Part shown: piece after piece, positions 32,672-41,280 of the stretch
Layout of the letters: every line of letters starts with the position of its first letter
How positions within the stretch are numbered: position 1 is the first letter of the stretch
DNA from: Hyphomicrobiales bacterium
GTDB lineage: Bacteria > Pseudomonadota > Alphaproteobacteria > Rhizobiales > JAJFHB01
Assembly: GCA_021775615.1 (NCBI GenBank)
Contig: JAJFHL010000123.1
Location: forward strand, 1-44,814
Direction: 5' to 3'
Length of the DNA stretch: 44,814 nt
Notes under the pieces: generated by a model
What the model saw: only the letters and a program-made list of their open reading frames with translations
Told to the model about the DNA's origin: nothing
Databases searched by the model: none
Translations under genes and position numbers: made by a program

Positions 32672-32880
32672 GTCACATGATCCTTGCTTTGTCGGCCCCA
32701 ATTGAACCGCTTCGTTTCGCCATGCCGCCGTTTCGGCCAATGCAGGACGTCTCATCACATCCGAAGCGTTCAGAATATGGCTTGCCGGAGCGGCTTATAG
32801 CCAGCCCGTCGACCATCGTCAACAGCCCATATACGGCACCATGCCGGGGCCAACCCCATAGGCGTGAATGTCGATTGGCC

Positions 32881-33654
32881 CTAGCGGTTCTTGAACTGCG
32901 GCTTGCGTTTCTCGACAAAGGCCTTCATGCCCTCGCTCTGATCTTCCGTGGCGAACATGGAATGGAACAGGCGGCGTTCGAACCGCACACCCTCGGCCAG
33001 GGTGGTTTCGTAGGCCCGGTTGACCGATTCCTTGGTCATCATGAGGGCGGGCAGCGACAGCTCGGCAATTTTCGCCGCCGTCGCGATGGCGTCGTCCATG
33101 AGATCCGCCGCCGGCACGATGCGGCTGACCAGTCCTGAACGCTCCGCCTCGTCCGCGTCCATCATCCGCCCGGTCAGGCACATCTCCATGGCTTTCGACT
33201 TGCCGACGAAACGGGTCAGGCGCTGCGAGCCGCCGGCGCCCGGCATGACGCCCAGATTGATTTCCGGCTGGCCGAATTTCGCACTGTCGGCCGCGATGAT
33301 GAAATCGCACATCATGGCCAGTTCGCAGCCGCCGCCGAGCGCATAACCGGCAACCGCTGCGATGACCGGCTTGCGCGCCAGAGTGATACGCTCCCAGGAC
33401 ATGATGAAGTTGCCCCGGTAGGCATCCATATAGTCCTTGTCTTCCATCTCCTTGATGTCGGCCCCGGCCGCGAACGCCTTTTCCGAGCCGGTCACCACGA
33501 TACAGCCGATCTTGTCGTCCGCCTCGAGCTTGTCGAGCGCGTCGTTGAGTTCATCGATCAGTTCGCTGTTGAGCGCGTTCAGGGCTTTCGGGCGGTTGAG
33601 GGTGATCACCCCGACTGCATCCTTGGTGTCGAGCAGAATCGAACTGTACGCCAT
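32881..33654 (-). CDS. Enoyl-CoA hydratase
   Basis: A 257-residue crotonase-fold protein with the family signature around residues 97-112 ([16 protein letters not shown]). The two catalytic glutamates are present: E111 in [10 protein letters not shown] and E131 in [12 protein letters not shown]. The oxyanion-hole AAGADIKEM loop lies near residue 62-70. It should hydrate 2-enoyl-CoA to 3-hydroxyacyl-CoA in fatty-acid or amino-acid breakdown; short-chain preference is usual for this length. A single gene 209 bases upstream of rpsT, transcribed the same way, in the order commonly seen in rhizobia. The start ATG at 33654 follows GGGAGACCTCAC on the minus strand. Confidence 0.93.
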   Translation of the reverse strand: MAYSSILLDTKDAVGVITLNRPKALNALNSELIDELNDALDKLEADDKIGCIVVTGSEKAFAAGADIKEMEDKDYMDAYRGNFIMSWERITLARKPVIAAVAGYALGGGCELAMMCDFIIAADSAKFGQPEINLGVMPGAGGSQRLTRFVGKSKAMEMCLTGRMMDADEAERSGLVSRIVPAADLMDDAIATAAKIAELSLPALMMTKESVNRAYETTLAEGVRFERRLFHSMFATEDQSEGMKAFVEKRKPQFKNR

Positions 33655-33781
33655 GTGAGGTCTCCCGATGAGAAGCGCTGAAAAATGTGCCGGGCACTAG
33701 ACTGCGGTTCGCACGCGATCGCAAGAAAAAACCGATTTGCGTTGACCTGCCGCGCGATCTTGCTATTGCCCGCAGCTTGCG

Positions 33782-34741
33782 ATGGCGCGGCGTGAGAACC
33801 CGAGTATGACCGTAGGAGCCAAAAGCGAAGTGGCGCACCGGGCGTTGCCGGTTTGGGCGATTGCCGCAATGATCAGCGCCAGCGCGCTTGTCGCCGCCAC
33901 ATCGCTCATCGCCAAGGCGCTCGGTCTCGACGTTACCGGGGAGCCGCTTCACCCGCTGCAGATAAGTGCCGGCCGATTTGGCTTCGGACTTCTGGCGCTG
34001 TCCATCGTCTCATTGCGGTGGCGGCCCGCTCTGTCGGATGTGCCGTGGTCGCTGCACGTGGCACGCTCGGCCTTCGGCTGGCTCGGTGTCACCTGCGTGT
34101 TCGCCGCCGCCGCCCGCATGCCGTTGGCTGATGCGACCGCAATCAGTTTCCTCAGCCCCCTTGTCACCGTTGTGCTTGCCGCGATGCTGCTGAAGGAAAG
34201 GGTCGGGCTTCGGCGTTGGCTGGCCATCCTCGTTGCCGCCGCCGGTGCACTGGTCCTGGTGCGTCCGGGGACCGAGGCATTTCGCCCGGTTGCGATCGTG
34301 GCGCTGTCATCGGCGGTCCTGATGGGGCTTGAAGCAATCTGTATCAAACGGCTCAGCGATCGCGAGCCTCCGATGCGCATTCTGCTCATTAACAATGCCA
34401 TTGGAGCGGTGATCTCGATTTCCGCCGCAACGTTCGTCTGGCGCTGGCCCGGGCCGGAGCAATGGGCATTGCTTGCCATTCTCGGGTTCACCATGGTGCT
34501 TGGCCAAAGCCTGTTCATCCAGGCGATGCGGCGGGGCGAGGCAAGCTACGTCATGCCGGCCTTCTATGCGACGCTGATATTCGCGGCCTTTTACGACTAC
34601 CTGATTTTCGCCGTCATCCCGGACGGCTTCGCCATTCTGGGGGCCGCGCTGATCGTTGCCGGCGTGCTTGTTCTGGCCTTCGCCCTGAACGGCAGGCGCC
34701 GGCCCGCATCACCGCTGACAGACCGGGCAGAAGAACGTTGA
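33782..34741 (+). CDS. EamA/DMT-family transporter
   Basis: A 319-residue integral membrane protein with about ten transmembrane helices in two EamA repeats. Examples are [21 protein letters not shown] near residue 25, [37 protein letters not shown] around 102-138 and the second-repeat equivalent [32 protein letters not shown] around 246-277. These are drug/metabolite exporters; substrate is not inferable. The start could be ATG 33782 or an in-frame ATG at 33806, with no clear ribosome-binding site. Its 3' end overlaps the convergent mutM gene by 33 bp. Confidence 0.85.
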   Translation: MARRENPSMTVGAKSEVAHRALPVWAIAAMISASALVAATSLIAKALGLDVTGEPLHPLQISAGRFGFGLLALSIVSLRWRPALSDVPWSLHVARSAFGWLGVTCVFAAAARMPLADATAISFLSPLVTVVLAAMLLKERVGLRRWLAILVAAAGALVLVRPGTEAFRPVAIVALSSAVLMGLEAICIKRLSDREPPMRILLINNAIGAVISISAATFVWRWPGPEQWALLAILGFTMVLGQSLFIQAMRRGEASYVMPAFYATLIFAAFYDYLIFAVIPDGFAILGAALIVAGVLVLAFALNGRRRPASPLTDRAEER

Positions 34742-35599
34742 CCGGCCAGACTGCACGATGCGCCCGACGGTTCCCGAGCACCGCGGCCGCACGCATGGAT
34801 CGCCCTCCCGGTCGTAGACCTGAAACCGATGCTGGAAATAGCCGAGTTCGCCGTCTGTCTGCACATAATCGCGCAGAGTCGAGCCGCCCGCCGCCACGGC
34901 CTCGCTCAGGACGTCGCGAATGGTTTGGGCCAGGTGTTCGCTGCGGGCCGTCGCGCCGCCCGCCGACGTAATCGTTCGGGCCAGCCGGCGCGGCGACAGA
35001 CCCGAGCGAAAAAGCGCCTCACAGGCGTATATGTTGCCGATGCCGGCAACAATCCGCTGGTCGAGCAGCGCTGCCTTGAGCGGTGTCTGCTTGGTTCTCA
35101 GCGCCTGATTGAGAAAGGCGCCGGACAGCTCATTGCCCAGAGGCTCGATCCCGAGATCCTTCAGAAGCTTGTGGTCGGGAAGCTCAGACCGGGCAAACAG
35201 GTCCATCATTCCAAAGCGCCGCGGGTCGCAATAGACAACCCGGACGCCGTTCTCGAGCGTGAACACCACATGGGCGTGCGGGTCATTCGTTCCGCCGTCC
35301 GTGTTAACATCGTGATGGAACGCACCGGGACGCCCTTCGGCACCGTCTTCGTGAATGGTGAACCGCCCTGACATGCCCAGGTGCATGAGCAGAATGTCGC
35401 CGTCCGACATATGCGCCAGAATGTATTTGGCGCGCCGGCCCAACGCCTCGAACCGCTGGCCGGCGAGCCGTTCGGCAAAGCCGGCCGGGAACGGAAATCG
35501 CAGATCGGGGCGGTTGAGCTGAACATGCGCGATCCGCGCGCCTTCCATGACCCTGGCAAGGCCGCGCGCGACGGTTTCGACTTCTGGCAACTCAGGCAT
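34709..35599 (-). CDS. mutM: Formamidopyrimidine-DNA glycosylase
   Basis: A 296-residue base-excision repair enzyme. It begins [15 protein letters not shown]2 is the catalytic nucleophile and E3 the proton donor after Met removal. The C-terminus has the zinc-finger cysteines (CVRPRC and CPVC) ahead of the last residue. It removes oxidised purines such as 8-oxoguanine and cleaves the resulting abasic site. The start at 35599 is certain because the family requires an N-terminal Pro, and AAGGA lies four bases upstream; a longer ORF to 35662 is not used. It is divergent from ubiE. Its 3' end overlaps the EamA gene tail-to-tail by 33 bp. Confidence 0.96.
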   Translation of the reverse strand: MPELPEVETVARGLARVMEGARIAHVQLNRPDLRFPFPAGFAERLAGQRFEALGRRAKYILAHMSDGDILLMHLGMSGRFTIHEDGAEGRPGAFHHDVNTDGGTNDPHAHVVFTLENGVRVVYCDPRRFGMMDLFARSELPDHKLLKDLGIEPLGNELSGAFLNQALRTKQTPLKAALLDQRIVAGIGNIYACEALFRSGLSPRRLARTITSAGGATARSEHLAQTIRDVLSEAVAAGGSTLRDYVQTDGELGYFQHRFQVYDREGDPCVRPRCSGTVGRIVQSGRSTFFCPVCQR

Positions 35600-35705
35600 C
35601 TGTCCTTGGAATCTCGCGTCGTTTTCGCGGTAACCAGAACGGCAATTTGTCACGCCGCCCAAGTTTGCATCAATAGCGCGCGCGGCCCGCCTGCGCTATG
35701 GTCGA

Positions 35706-36488
35706 ATGACCATGGCCACAAAGACTTCCGATCCCGACGACACGCCGGCACAAAGGCATTTCGGCGCGCGCGCCATTGATGCCGAAGACCGCCAGCACCT
35801 CGTCAATGACGTGTTCGACAAGGTTGCCGGCCGTTACGACCTGATGAACGACGTGATGTCCGGCGGAATGCACAGGCTGTGGAAGGACGCCATGGTCGAC
35901 TGGCTGGCCCCGCCGAGATCGGGACGCCGCTTTGAGGTTCTCGACGTGGCCGGCGGCACCGGTGATATCGCGTCACGCATCGTCGAGGCCGGCGGAGAGG
36001 GCACCCATGTGACCCTGTGCGACATCAATCCGGCGATGATGCGCGAGGGCCGCGGCCGGGCACCTGGCCTGTCCGAGCGCATGCAGTATGCCGCGGGCAA
36101 TGCCGAACACCTGCCGTTTCCCGATCGCAGCTTCGACGCCTACACGATTGCCTTCGGCATTCGCAACGTCACTCATATAGAGCGCGCGCTCGAAGAGGCT
36201 TACCGGGTGCTGCGGCCCGGAGGCCGGTTTCTCTGCATGGAGTTTTCCTCGGTTCAGGTGCCGGGGCTCGACACGATCTATGATGCCTTTTCCAATGCCG
36301 CCATCCCGGCGCTTGGCAAGGCGGTGACCGGAGACGGTGCACCCTACCGCTACCTGGTGGAAAGCATCGCCCGGTTCCCCGATCAGCGCACATTCTCCCG
36401 CATGATCGAAGGTGCCGGCCTGGCCCGCGTGAAACACCGCAACCTGACCGGCGGCGTTGTGGCGATCCATTCGGCCTGGCGGCTGTAG
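35706..36488 (+). CDS. ubiE: Ubiquinone/menaquinone biosynthesis C-methyltransferase UbiE
   Basis: A 260-residue SAM-dependent methyltransferase. The SAM-binding motif I is [11 protein letters not shown] (79-89), with the family stretch [24 protein letters not shown] (37-60), [14 protein letters not shown] and the C-terminal [12 protein letters not shown]. It C-methylates 2-methoxy-6-polyprenyl-benzoquinol in ubiquinone synthesis, acting at the inner membrane. ATG at 35706 or 35712 are both possible and differ by two residues. It is followed by ubiB with a 12-base gap, the standard ubiE-ubiB pair. Confidence 0.96.
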   Translation: MTMATKTSDPDDTPAQRHFGARAIDAEDRQHLVNDVFDKVAGRYDLMNDVMSGGMHRLWKDAMVDWLAPPRSGRRFEVLDVAGGTGDIASRIVEAGGEGTHVTLCDINPAMMREGRGRAPGLSERMQYAAGNAEHLPFPDRSFDAYTIAFGIRNVTHIERALEEAYRVLRPGGRFLCMEFSSVQVPGLDTIYDAFSNAAIPALGKAVTGDGAPYRYLVESIARFPDQRTFSRMIEGAGLARVKHRNLTGGVVAIHSAWRL

Positions 36489-36500
36489 CGCAGTGCCCCA

Positions 36501-38102
36501 ATGTTGAATGCCGTTAGACATCTGATCCGGCTGGCCCGCGCGGGACGCACCCTTGCCCGCTATGACGCTATTGCCGACCCCAGGCACATCGCGGCGCTTC
36601 CGGGCGCTGCGAAATTCGGGCTCGCGCTTGCCAGGATCAGGCTGCCGTTCGAGAAGAAGCCGTCCGAGGGAACCGACGACCGTGGCGAAAGGCTTTCGGC
36701 CGCGCTGATCGCGCTGGGACCCACCTACATAAAACTCGGCCAGTTTCTGGCAACGCGGCCCGACATCGTCGGCGCCGATGCCGCCAGCGACCTTTCCATT
36801 CTGCAGGACCGGCTGCCCCCGTTTTCGCTGGAGGAGGCGCGCGAGGAGATCCGGCTTGGCCTCGACTGCGACCCGGACGACATCTTCGAAGAGCTCGGCG
36901 AACCGGTGGCCGCCGCCTCCATCGCCCAGGTTCACAAGGCGCGGACACGCGAAGCCGATGGCGCCTCGCGCCAGGTTGCGGTGAAGGTTCTCAGGCCCGG
37001 CATCGAAGCGCTGCTTGCCAAGGATCTCGACAGTTTCTTCTTTGCCGCGCGTCTCGGCGAAAGACTGCACGCGCCGTTGCGCCGGTTGCGCCCGGTCGAT
37101 GCGGTCACGACGCTTGCCCATTCGATGCAGTTGGAGCTCGATCTCAGGATGGAGGCCGCAGCCATATCGGAAATGGCGGAAAACACCAGGGACGACCCGG
37201 GCTTCCGGGTGCCGGGCGTCGACTGGCACCGCACTTCGCGCCGGGTGCTGACGCTGGAATGGGTCGATGGCACACCCTTAAGCGACCTGCAGGCGTTGAA
37301 AGAGACCGGCTTCGACCTGCCGCGGCTCGGCGATACCGTGATCCAGACATTCCTGCGGCACGCCATGCGCGATGGCTTTTTCCATGCCGACATGCACCAG
37401 GGAAACCTCTTCCTCGACGGTGACGGCGATCTGGTGGCGGTTGACTTCGGCATCATGGGCCGCCTCTCGCCCAAGGACCGCCGGTTTCTGGCGGAAATCC
37501 TCTACGGTTTCATCACCCGCAATTACACAAGGGTGGCCGACGTGCACTTCGAGGCGGGCTACGTGCCGCCGGAGCACTCGTCGCATATGTTCGCCCAGGC
37601 GCTGCGCTCCATCGGCGAGCCGCTGATGGACCGCGAGGCGGAAGACATCTCCATGGCGCGGCTGCTGGGCCAGCTGTTTCACATCACCGAGCAGTTCGAT
37701 ATGAAGACCCAGCCGCAATTGCTGCTTCTGCAGAAGACCATGGTGGTGGTGGAAGGGGTTGCGCGCATGCTCAACCCCAGGCTCAACATGTGGATCACCG
37801 CCGAACCGGTGGTCGAGGAGTGGATGCAGTCGAAACTCGGCGCCGAGGGCCGCCTGCTGGAAGCCGGCGAGGGCGCGGCCTCACTCGGCCGTTTCGTCAC
37901 CGACCTGCCCGAACTGCTTGGCCAGGCCGGTCAGGCCGCCCATATATTGGGAGACATGGCGTCCAGTGGCGGCCTGAAACTCGATCGTGAGACGACCCGG
38001 GAACTGGCCCGCGCCCAGGCGAGCGAGAACCGTTCGACCCGCATCGCCATCTGGCTCGGCGCGGCGGCTCTGGTGATTCTGGCGGTTTCGCAGCTGGTGT
38101 GA
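36501..38102 (+). CDS. ubiB: Ubiquinone biosynthesis protein UbiB
   Basis: A 533-residue atypical kinase (ADCK/UbiB family). The KxGQ motif is in TYIKLGQFLATRPDI (about residues 75-88), the alanine-rich loop region is VAAASIAQVHKA, the catalytic region is FHADMHQGNLF, and the metal-binding motif is VDFGIMG. Two C-terminal hydrophobic helices end in IAIWLGAAALVILAVSQLV and probably anchor it to the inner membrane. It is needed for ubiquinone production, probably through ATPase-linked lipid handling. It lies 12 bases after ubiE and is likely cotranscribed. Confidence 0.95.
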   Translation: MLNAVRHLIRLARAGRTLARYDAIADPRHIAALPGAAKFGLALARIRLPFEKKPSEGTDDRGERLSAALIALGPTYIKLGQFLATRPDIVGADAASDLSILQDRLPPFSLEEAREEIRLGLDCDPDDIFEELGEPVAAASIAQVHKARTREADGASRQVAVKVLRPGIEALLAKDLDSFFFAARLGERLHAPLRRLRPVDAVTTLAHSMQLELDLRMEAAAISEMAENTRDDPGFRVPGVDWHRTSRRVLTLEWVDGTPLSDLQALKETGFDLPRLGDTVIQTFLRHAMRDGFFHADMHQGNLFLDGDGDLVAVDFGIMGRLSPKDRRFLAEILYGFITRNYTRVADVHFEAGYVPPEHSSHMFAQALRSIGEPLMDREAEDISMARLLGQLFHITEQFDMKTQPQLLLLQKTMVVVEGVARMLNPRLNMWITAEPVVEEWMQSKLGAEGRLLEAGEGAASLGRFVTDLPELLGQAGQAAHILGDMASSGGLKLDRETTRELARAQASENRSTRIAIWLGAAALVILAVSQLV

Positions 38103-38182
38103 GAGGTGCGGAAATGGCGTTTACCCTTGGATTTGCCAAATATGGCATAATGGGACGTTGCTGAACGGAGTTGGCTGGAACA

Positions 38183-39406
38183 GTGCTTGAGAACAGGCGC
38201 ATATTGCTGATCATCGGTGGCGGCATCGCGGCCTATAAGTGCCACGAGCTGATCCGCCGCCTGCGCGATCGTGGCGCCACGGTGCGGGTTGTGCTGACCC
38301 GGGCCGGGTCGGAGTTCGTCACGCCCTTGTCGCTGGCCAGCCTGTCGGGCGAAAAGGTGCTGCAGGACCTGTTCGATCTGACCGATGAGTCCGAGATAGG
38401 CCATATCCAGCTCTCCCGCGAGGCGGACCTTCTTGTGGTGGCGCCGGCGACCGCGGATCTGATGGCCCGCATGGCGACCGGCCAGGCCAACGACCTTGCC
38501 ACCACCGTGCTGCTCGCCACCGACACGCCTGTGCTGATGGCCCCGGCAATGAACGTGCGTATGTGGCAGCATCCCGCAACCCGGAGAAATCTCGAAACCC
38601 TCCAGGGCGACGGTGTCCGCGTGGTCGGGCCCAATGACGGCGACATGGCCTGCGGCGAGTTCGGCCCCGGCCGCATGGCCGAACCGGGAGAGATCCTCGA
38701 GGCGATCGAAAGGTTTTTTCGAAACGCCGAAGCCGGGCCTTTGACCGGCAGGCGTGTGCTGGTCACCGCCGGGCCGACCCACGAGCCGATCGATCCGGTG
38801 CGCTATATCGCCAACCGGTCGTCGGGGAAGCAGGGCTATGCGATTGCCGCTGCGGCTGCCGCCCAGGGCGCCGAAACCATATTGGTCACCGGTCCGAGCA
38901 CCGAACCGGCGCCGCAGGGGGTCACCGTGCGCAAGGTCCAGACCGCAGAGGAAATGCTTGCGGCCTGCCGTGCCGAGCTGCCCGTCGATGTGGGCATTTT
39001 TGCCGCCGCGGTCGCCGACTGGCGGGTTTCAGCATCTGATCAGAAGCTCAAGAAAGACGGAACCGGCGCGCCGCCGGCTCTCGAACTGTCGGAAAACCCG
39101 GACATTCTCAAAACCATCGCCGGGTTCGGTGAGCAGCGCCCCGGTCTGGTCATCGGATTTGCCGCCGAAACCCATGACGTCATCGCACATGCCCGCGCCA
39201 AGCTCGAGCGCAAGGGCTGCGACTGGATCATCGCCAACGACGTCTCGACCGGCACCGGCGTCATGGGCGGCGATGAGAACACGGTCCATGTGGTCACGGC
39301 CCAGGGGGTCGACGACTGGCCAAAGCTCTCCAAGGCGCAGGTTGCGGACCGTCTTGTCGCGCGCATCGTCGACACGCTCGGCCGCCCGGCCCGTGCGGCG
39401 GAATAG
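38183..39406 (+). CDS. coaBC: Bifunctional phosphopantothenoylcysteine decarboxylase/synthetase
   Basis: About 407 residues. The N-terminal CoaC half starts RILLIIGGGIAAYKCHELI, has the active-site histidine in IGHIQLSREAD, the flavin/substrate motif APAMNVRMW, and the active-site cysteine in MACGEFGPGRMAEP. The C-terminal CoaB half has VTAGPTHEPIDPVRYIANRSSGK. Together they join cysteine to phosphopantothenate and decarboxylate the product, two steps of coenzyme A synthesis. The start is GTG 38183, or an in-frame TTG 38171 that lies directly on GGAG with no spacing; the GTG is favoured. dut follows by 12 bases. Confidence 0.94.
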   Translation: MLENRRILLIIGGGIAAYKCHELIRRLRDRGATVRVVLTRAGSEFVTPLSLASLSGEKVLQDLFDLTDESEIGHIQLSREADLLVVAPATADLMARMATGQANDLATTVLLATDTPVLMAPAMNVRMWQHPATRRNLETLQGDGVRVVGPNDGDMACGEFGPGRMAEPGEILEAIERFFRNAEAGPLTGRRVLVTAGPTHEPIDPVRYIANRSSGKQGYAIAAAAAAQGAETILVTGPSTEPAPQGVTVRKVQTAEEMLAACRAELPVDVGIFAAAVADWRVSASDQKLKKDGTGAPPALELSENPDILKTIAGFGEQRPGLVIGFAAETHDVIAHARAKLERKGCDWIIANDVSTGTGVMGGDENTVHVVTAQGVDDWPKLSKAQVADRLVARIVDTLGRPARAAE

Positions 39407-39418
39407 CGTTTCCCTGCC

Positions 39419-39874
39419 GTGAGCGCACCTGTGCATGTCAAGATCCGCCGCCTTGGCCACGGCACCGGGCTCGACCTCCCGGCCTATCAGTCGGCGCAGG
39501 CCGCCGGAATGGATCTCTATGCCGCGGTGGACGCCTCGCTCATGATTGCGCCCGGCGCCCGCGCCATGGTGCCGACCGGCATCGCCATCGCGCTCGACGC
39601 CGGATATGAGGCGCAGGTGCGGCCCCGCTCGGGCCTTGCCGCCAGGAACGGCGTCACGGTGCTCAACACGCCGGGTACCATCGATGCGGACTATCGCGGA
39701 GAAATCAAGGTGATCCTGATCAATCTCGGCGATGCCCCGTTCGAAGTGGCCCGCGGCGATCGTATCGCCCAGATCGTGGTGCATCCCGTAGCGCGTGTTG
39801 AGTGGAACGAAGTCGATGAGCTCGAGGAGAGCGCCCGCGGCGACGGCGGTTTTGGCTCCTCAGGGCGCACTTAA
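39419..39874 (+). CDS. dut: dUTP diphosphatase
   Basis: A 151-residue trimeric dUTPase with all five family motifs: [35 protein letters not shown] and the flexible C-terminal [10 protein letters not shown]. It hydrolyses dUTP to dUMP and pyrophosphate, keeping uracil out of DNA and feeding dTMP synthesis. The start is GTG at 39419, 12 bases after coaBC; no better upstream start exists. The gene order coaBC-dut is standard in alphaproteobacteria. Confidence 0.96.
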   Translation: MSAPVHVKIRRLGHGTGLDLPAYQSAQAAGMDLYAAVDASLMIAPGARAMVPTGIAIALDAGYEAQVRPRSGLAARNGVTVLNTPGTIDADYRGEIKVILINLGDAPFEVARGDRIAQIVVHPVARVEWNEVDELEESARGDGGFGSSGRT

Positions 39875-39883
39875 GGAACGGCC

Positions 39884-40690
39884 ATGGCCTTTTCCGAAGA
39901 CGAACTTGAACGCTACGCCCGTCACATTCTTCTGCACGACGTCGGCGGCCCCGGCCAGCAGAAGCTGAAACAGGCCAAAGTGCTTGTGATCGGCGCCGGC
40001 GGGCTCGGCTCTCCGGTCATCATGTATCTGGCGGCGGCCGGCATCGGCACCATCGGCGTGGTCGACGACGACGTGGTCTCGCTCTCCAACCTGCAGCGCC
40101 AGATCGCCCACACCTCAGACCGCGTCGGTGTGCCCAAGGTGGAAAGCGCCGCCGAGACGGTGAAGGCGCTCAATCCGAACGTCGAATTTGTGCCGCACGC
40201 CTTTCGGCTCAACGCCGAGAACGCTTATGAACTGGTGTCCGCCTATGACGTGGTTGCGGATGGTTGCGATAATTTCTCGACCCGCTTTGCGGTGTCCGAT
40301 GCCTGCTATTTTGCCGCCAAGACGCTGGTATCAGCGGCGGTCGGCCAGTTTGACGGCCAGATTTCGACCTTCAAGCCGCACCAGACCAAACCGGACGGCA
40401 CGCCCTATCCGACATACCGCTGCCTGCTGCCCGAAGCGCCACCGGCCGGTTCCGTGCCAACCTGCGAGGAAGCCGGCATCCTCGGCGCACTGACCGGCAT
40501 CGTGGGCTCCATCCAGGCGCTTGAGGTGATCAAGGAGATCCTCGATATCGGCGACAGCCTGGCGGGTAAGCTGATGCTGTATGATGCGCTTGCCGCCCGC
40601 TTCCAGACCTTTAATCTGCCGTGGGACAGCAACAATCCCCTCACCGGCGACACTCCGACAATTGCGCCGCCGGCAGTTGTCACAAAATAG
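39884..40690 (+). CDS. HesA/MoeB/ThiF-family adenylyltransferase-like protein
   Basis: A 268-residue ubiquitin-activating-like protein. The ATP-binding motif is VIGAGGLGSP (35-44), followed by the DDDVVSLSNLQRQIAH acidic and arginine region and the DGCDNFSTRF segment. A conserved cysteine, C195, lies in SVPTCEEAGILG. The zinc-binding CxxC pairs of typical MoeB/ThiF are incomplete: the first reads T178-Y-R-C181, and no CxxC is seen near the C-terminus. The family adenylates a small sulfur-carrier protein (MoaD or ThiS) before sulfur transfer. A role in molybdopterin synthesis would fit the molybdenum enzyme encoded 140 bases downstream, but the missing cysteines leave the call open. Confidence 0.82.
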   Translation: MAFSEDELERYARHILLHDVGGPGQQKLKQAKVLVIGAGGLGSPVIMYLAAAGIGTIGVVDDDVVSLSNLQRQIAHTSDRVGVPKVESAAETVKALNPNVEFVPHAFRLNAENAYELVSAYDVVADGCDNFSTRFAVSDACYFAAKTLVSAAVGQFDGQISTFKPHQTKPDGTPYPTYRCLLPEAPPAGSVPTCEEAGILGALTGIVGSIQALEVIKEILDIGDSLAGKLMLYDALAARFQTFNLPWDSNNPLTGDTPTIAPPAVVTK

Positions 40691-40827
40691 TCCTGTATCG
40701 CGCAGTACAGTTTCACCATCGACCGGCGGCGACTTCGAAAGCTTCTCACCAGTTTTCCATCTGGCATTGCGCGCCCGTGCGGTGCGGGCCGTGTCGTCGG
40801 CGGTGTGAATACGGGAGGGAAACCGTC

Positions 40828-41277
40828 ATGAAACTCACTGTGAATGAAGTCGAACGCACTTTTGACGGCGATAAATCTACGCCGTTGCTGTGGTACGTGC
40901 GTGATGAATTGGGACTGAACGGCACAAAGTATGGCTGCGGCACCGGGCTTTGCGGTGCCTGTACCGTTCACGTGGACGGCGTCGCCGTGCGCGGCTGCCT
41001 CGCCACGGTCGGCGATGCGGAAGGCGCTGAGGTGCGCACCATCGAGGGATTGCACGCGACCGGCGACCATCCCGTACAGCAGGCCTGGCGCGAACAGAAC
41101 GTGCCGCAATGCGGGTTCTGCCAGGCCGGCCAGATCATGCAGGCCGCGGCGCTCCTGGCGGCGAACCCGAATCCGACCGATCAGGAAATCCTGCGCGGTA
41201 TGGACGGCAACATCTGCCGCTGCGGCTGCTATCAGCGCATCGTATCGGCGGTTCGCCATGCATCGACGGGGGCCTGA
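40828..41277 (+). CDS. iorA: Isoquinoline 1-oxidoreductase alpha subunit (2Fe-2S)
   Basis: A 149-residue iron-sulfur subunit of a molybdenum hydroxylase. The plant-type [2Fe-2S] cluster ligands are C37, C42, C45 and C57 (CGTGLCGAC and RGC), and the second cluster ligands are C95, C98, C130 and C132 (CGFC, CRC). It transfers electrons from the Mo-containing beta subunit. GGGAGGG upstream supports the ATG at 40828. The beta gene begins 3 bases after its stop, so they are translated together. iorA is used because the two-subunit arrangement lacks a FAD subunit; the actual substrate could be another N-heterocycle or aldehyde. Confidence 0.88.
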   Translation: MKLTVNEVERTFDGDKSTPLLWYVRDELGLNGTKYGCGTGLCGACTVHVDGVAVRGCLATVGDAEGAEVRTIEGLHATGDHPVQQAWREQNVPQCGFCQAGQIMQAAALLAANPNPTDQEILRGMDGNICRCGCYQRIVSAVRHASTGA

Positions 41278-41280
41278 CAC

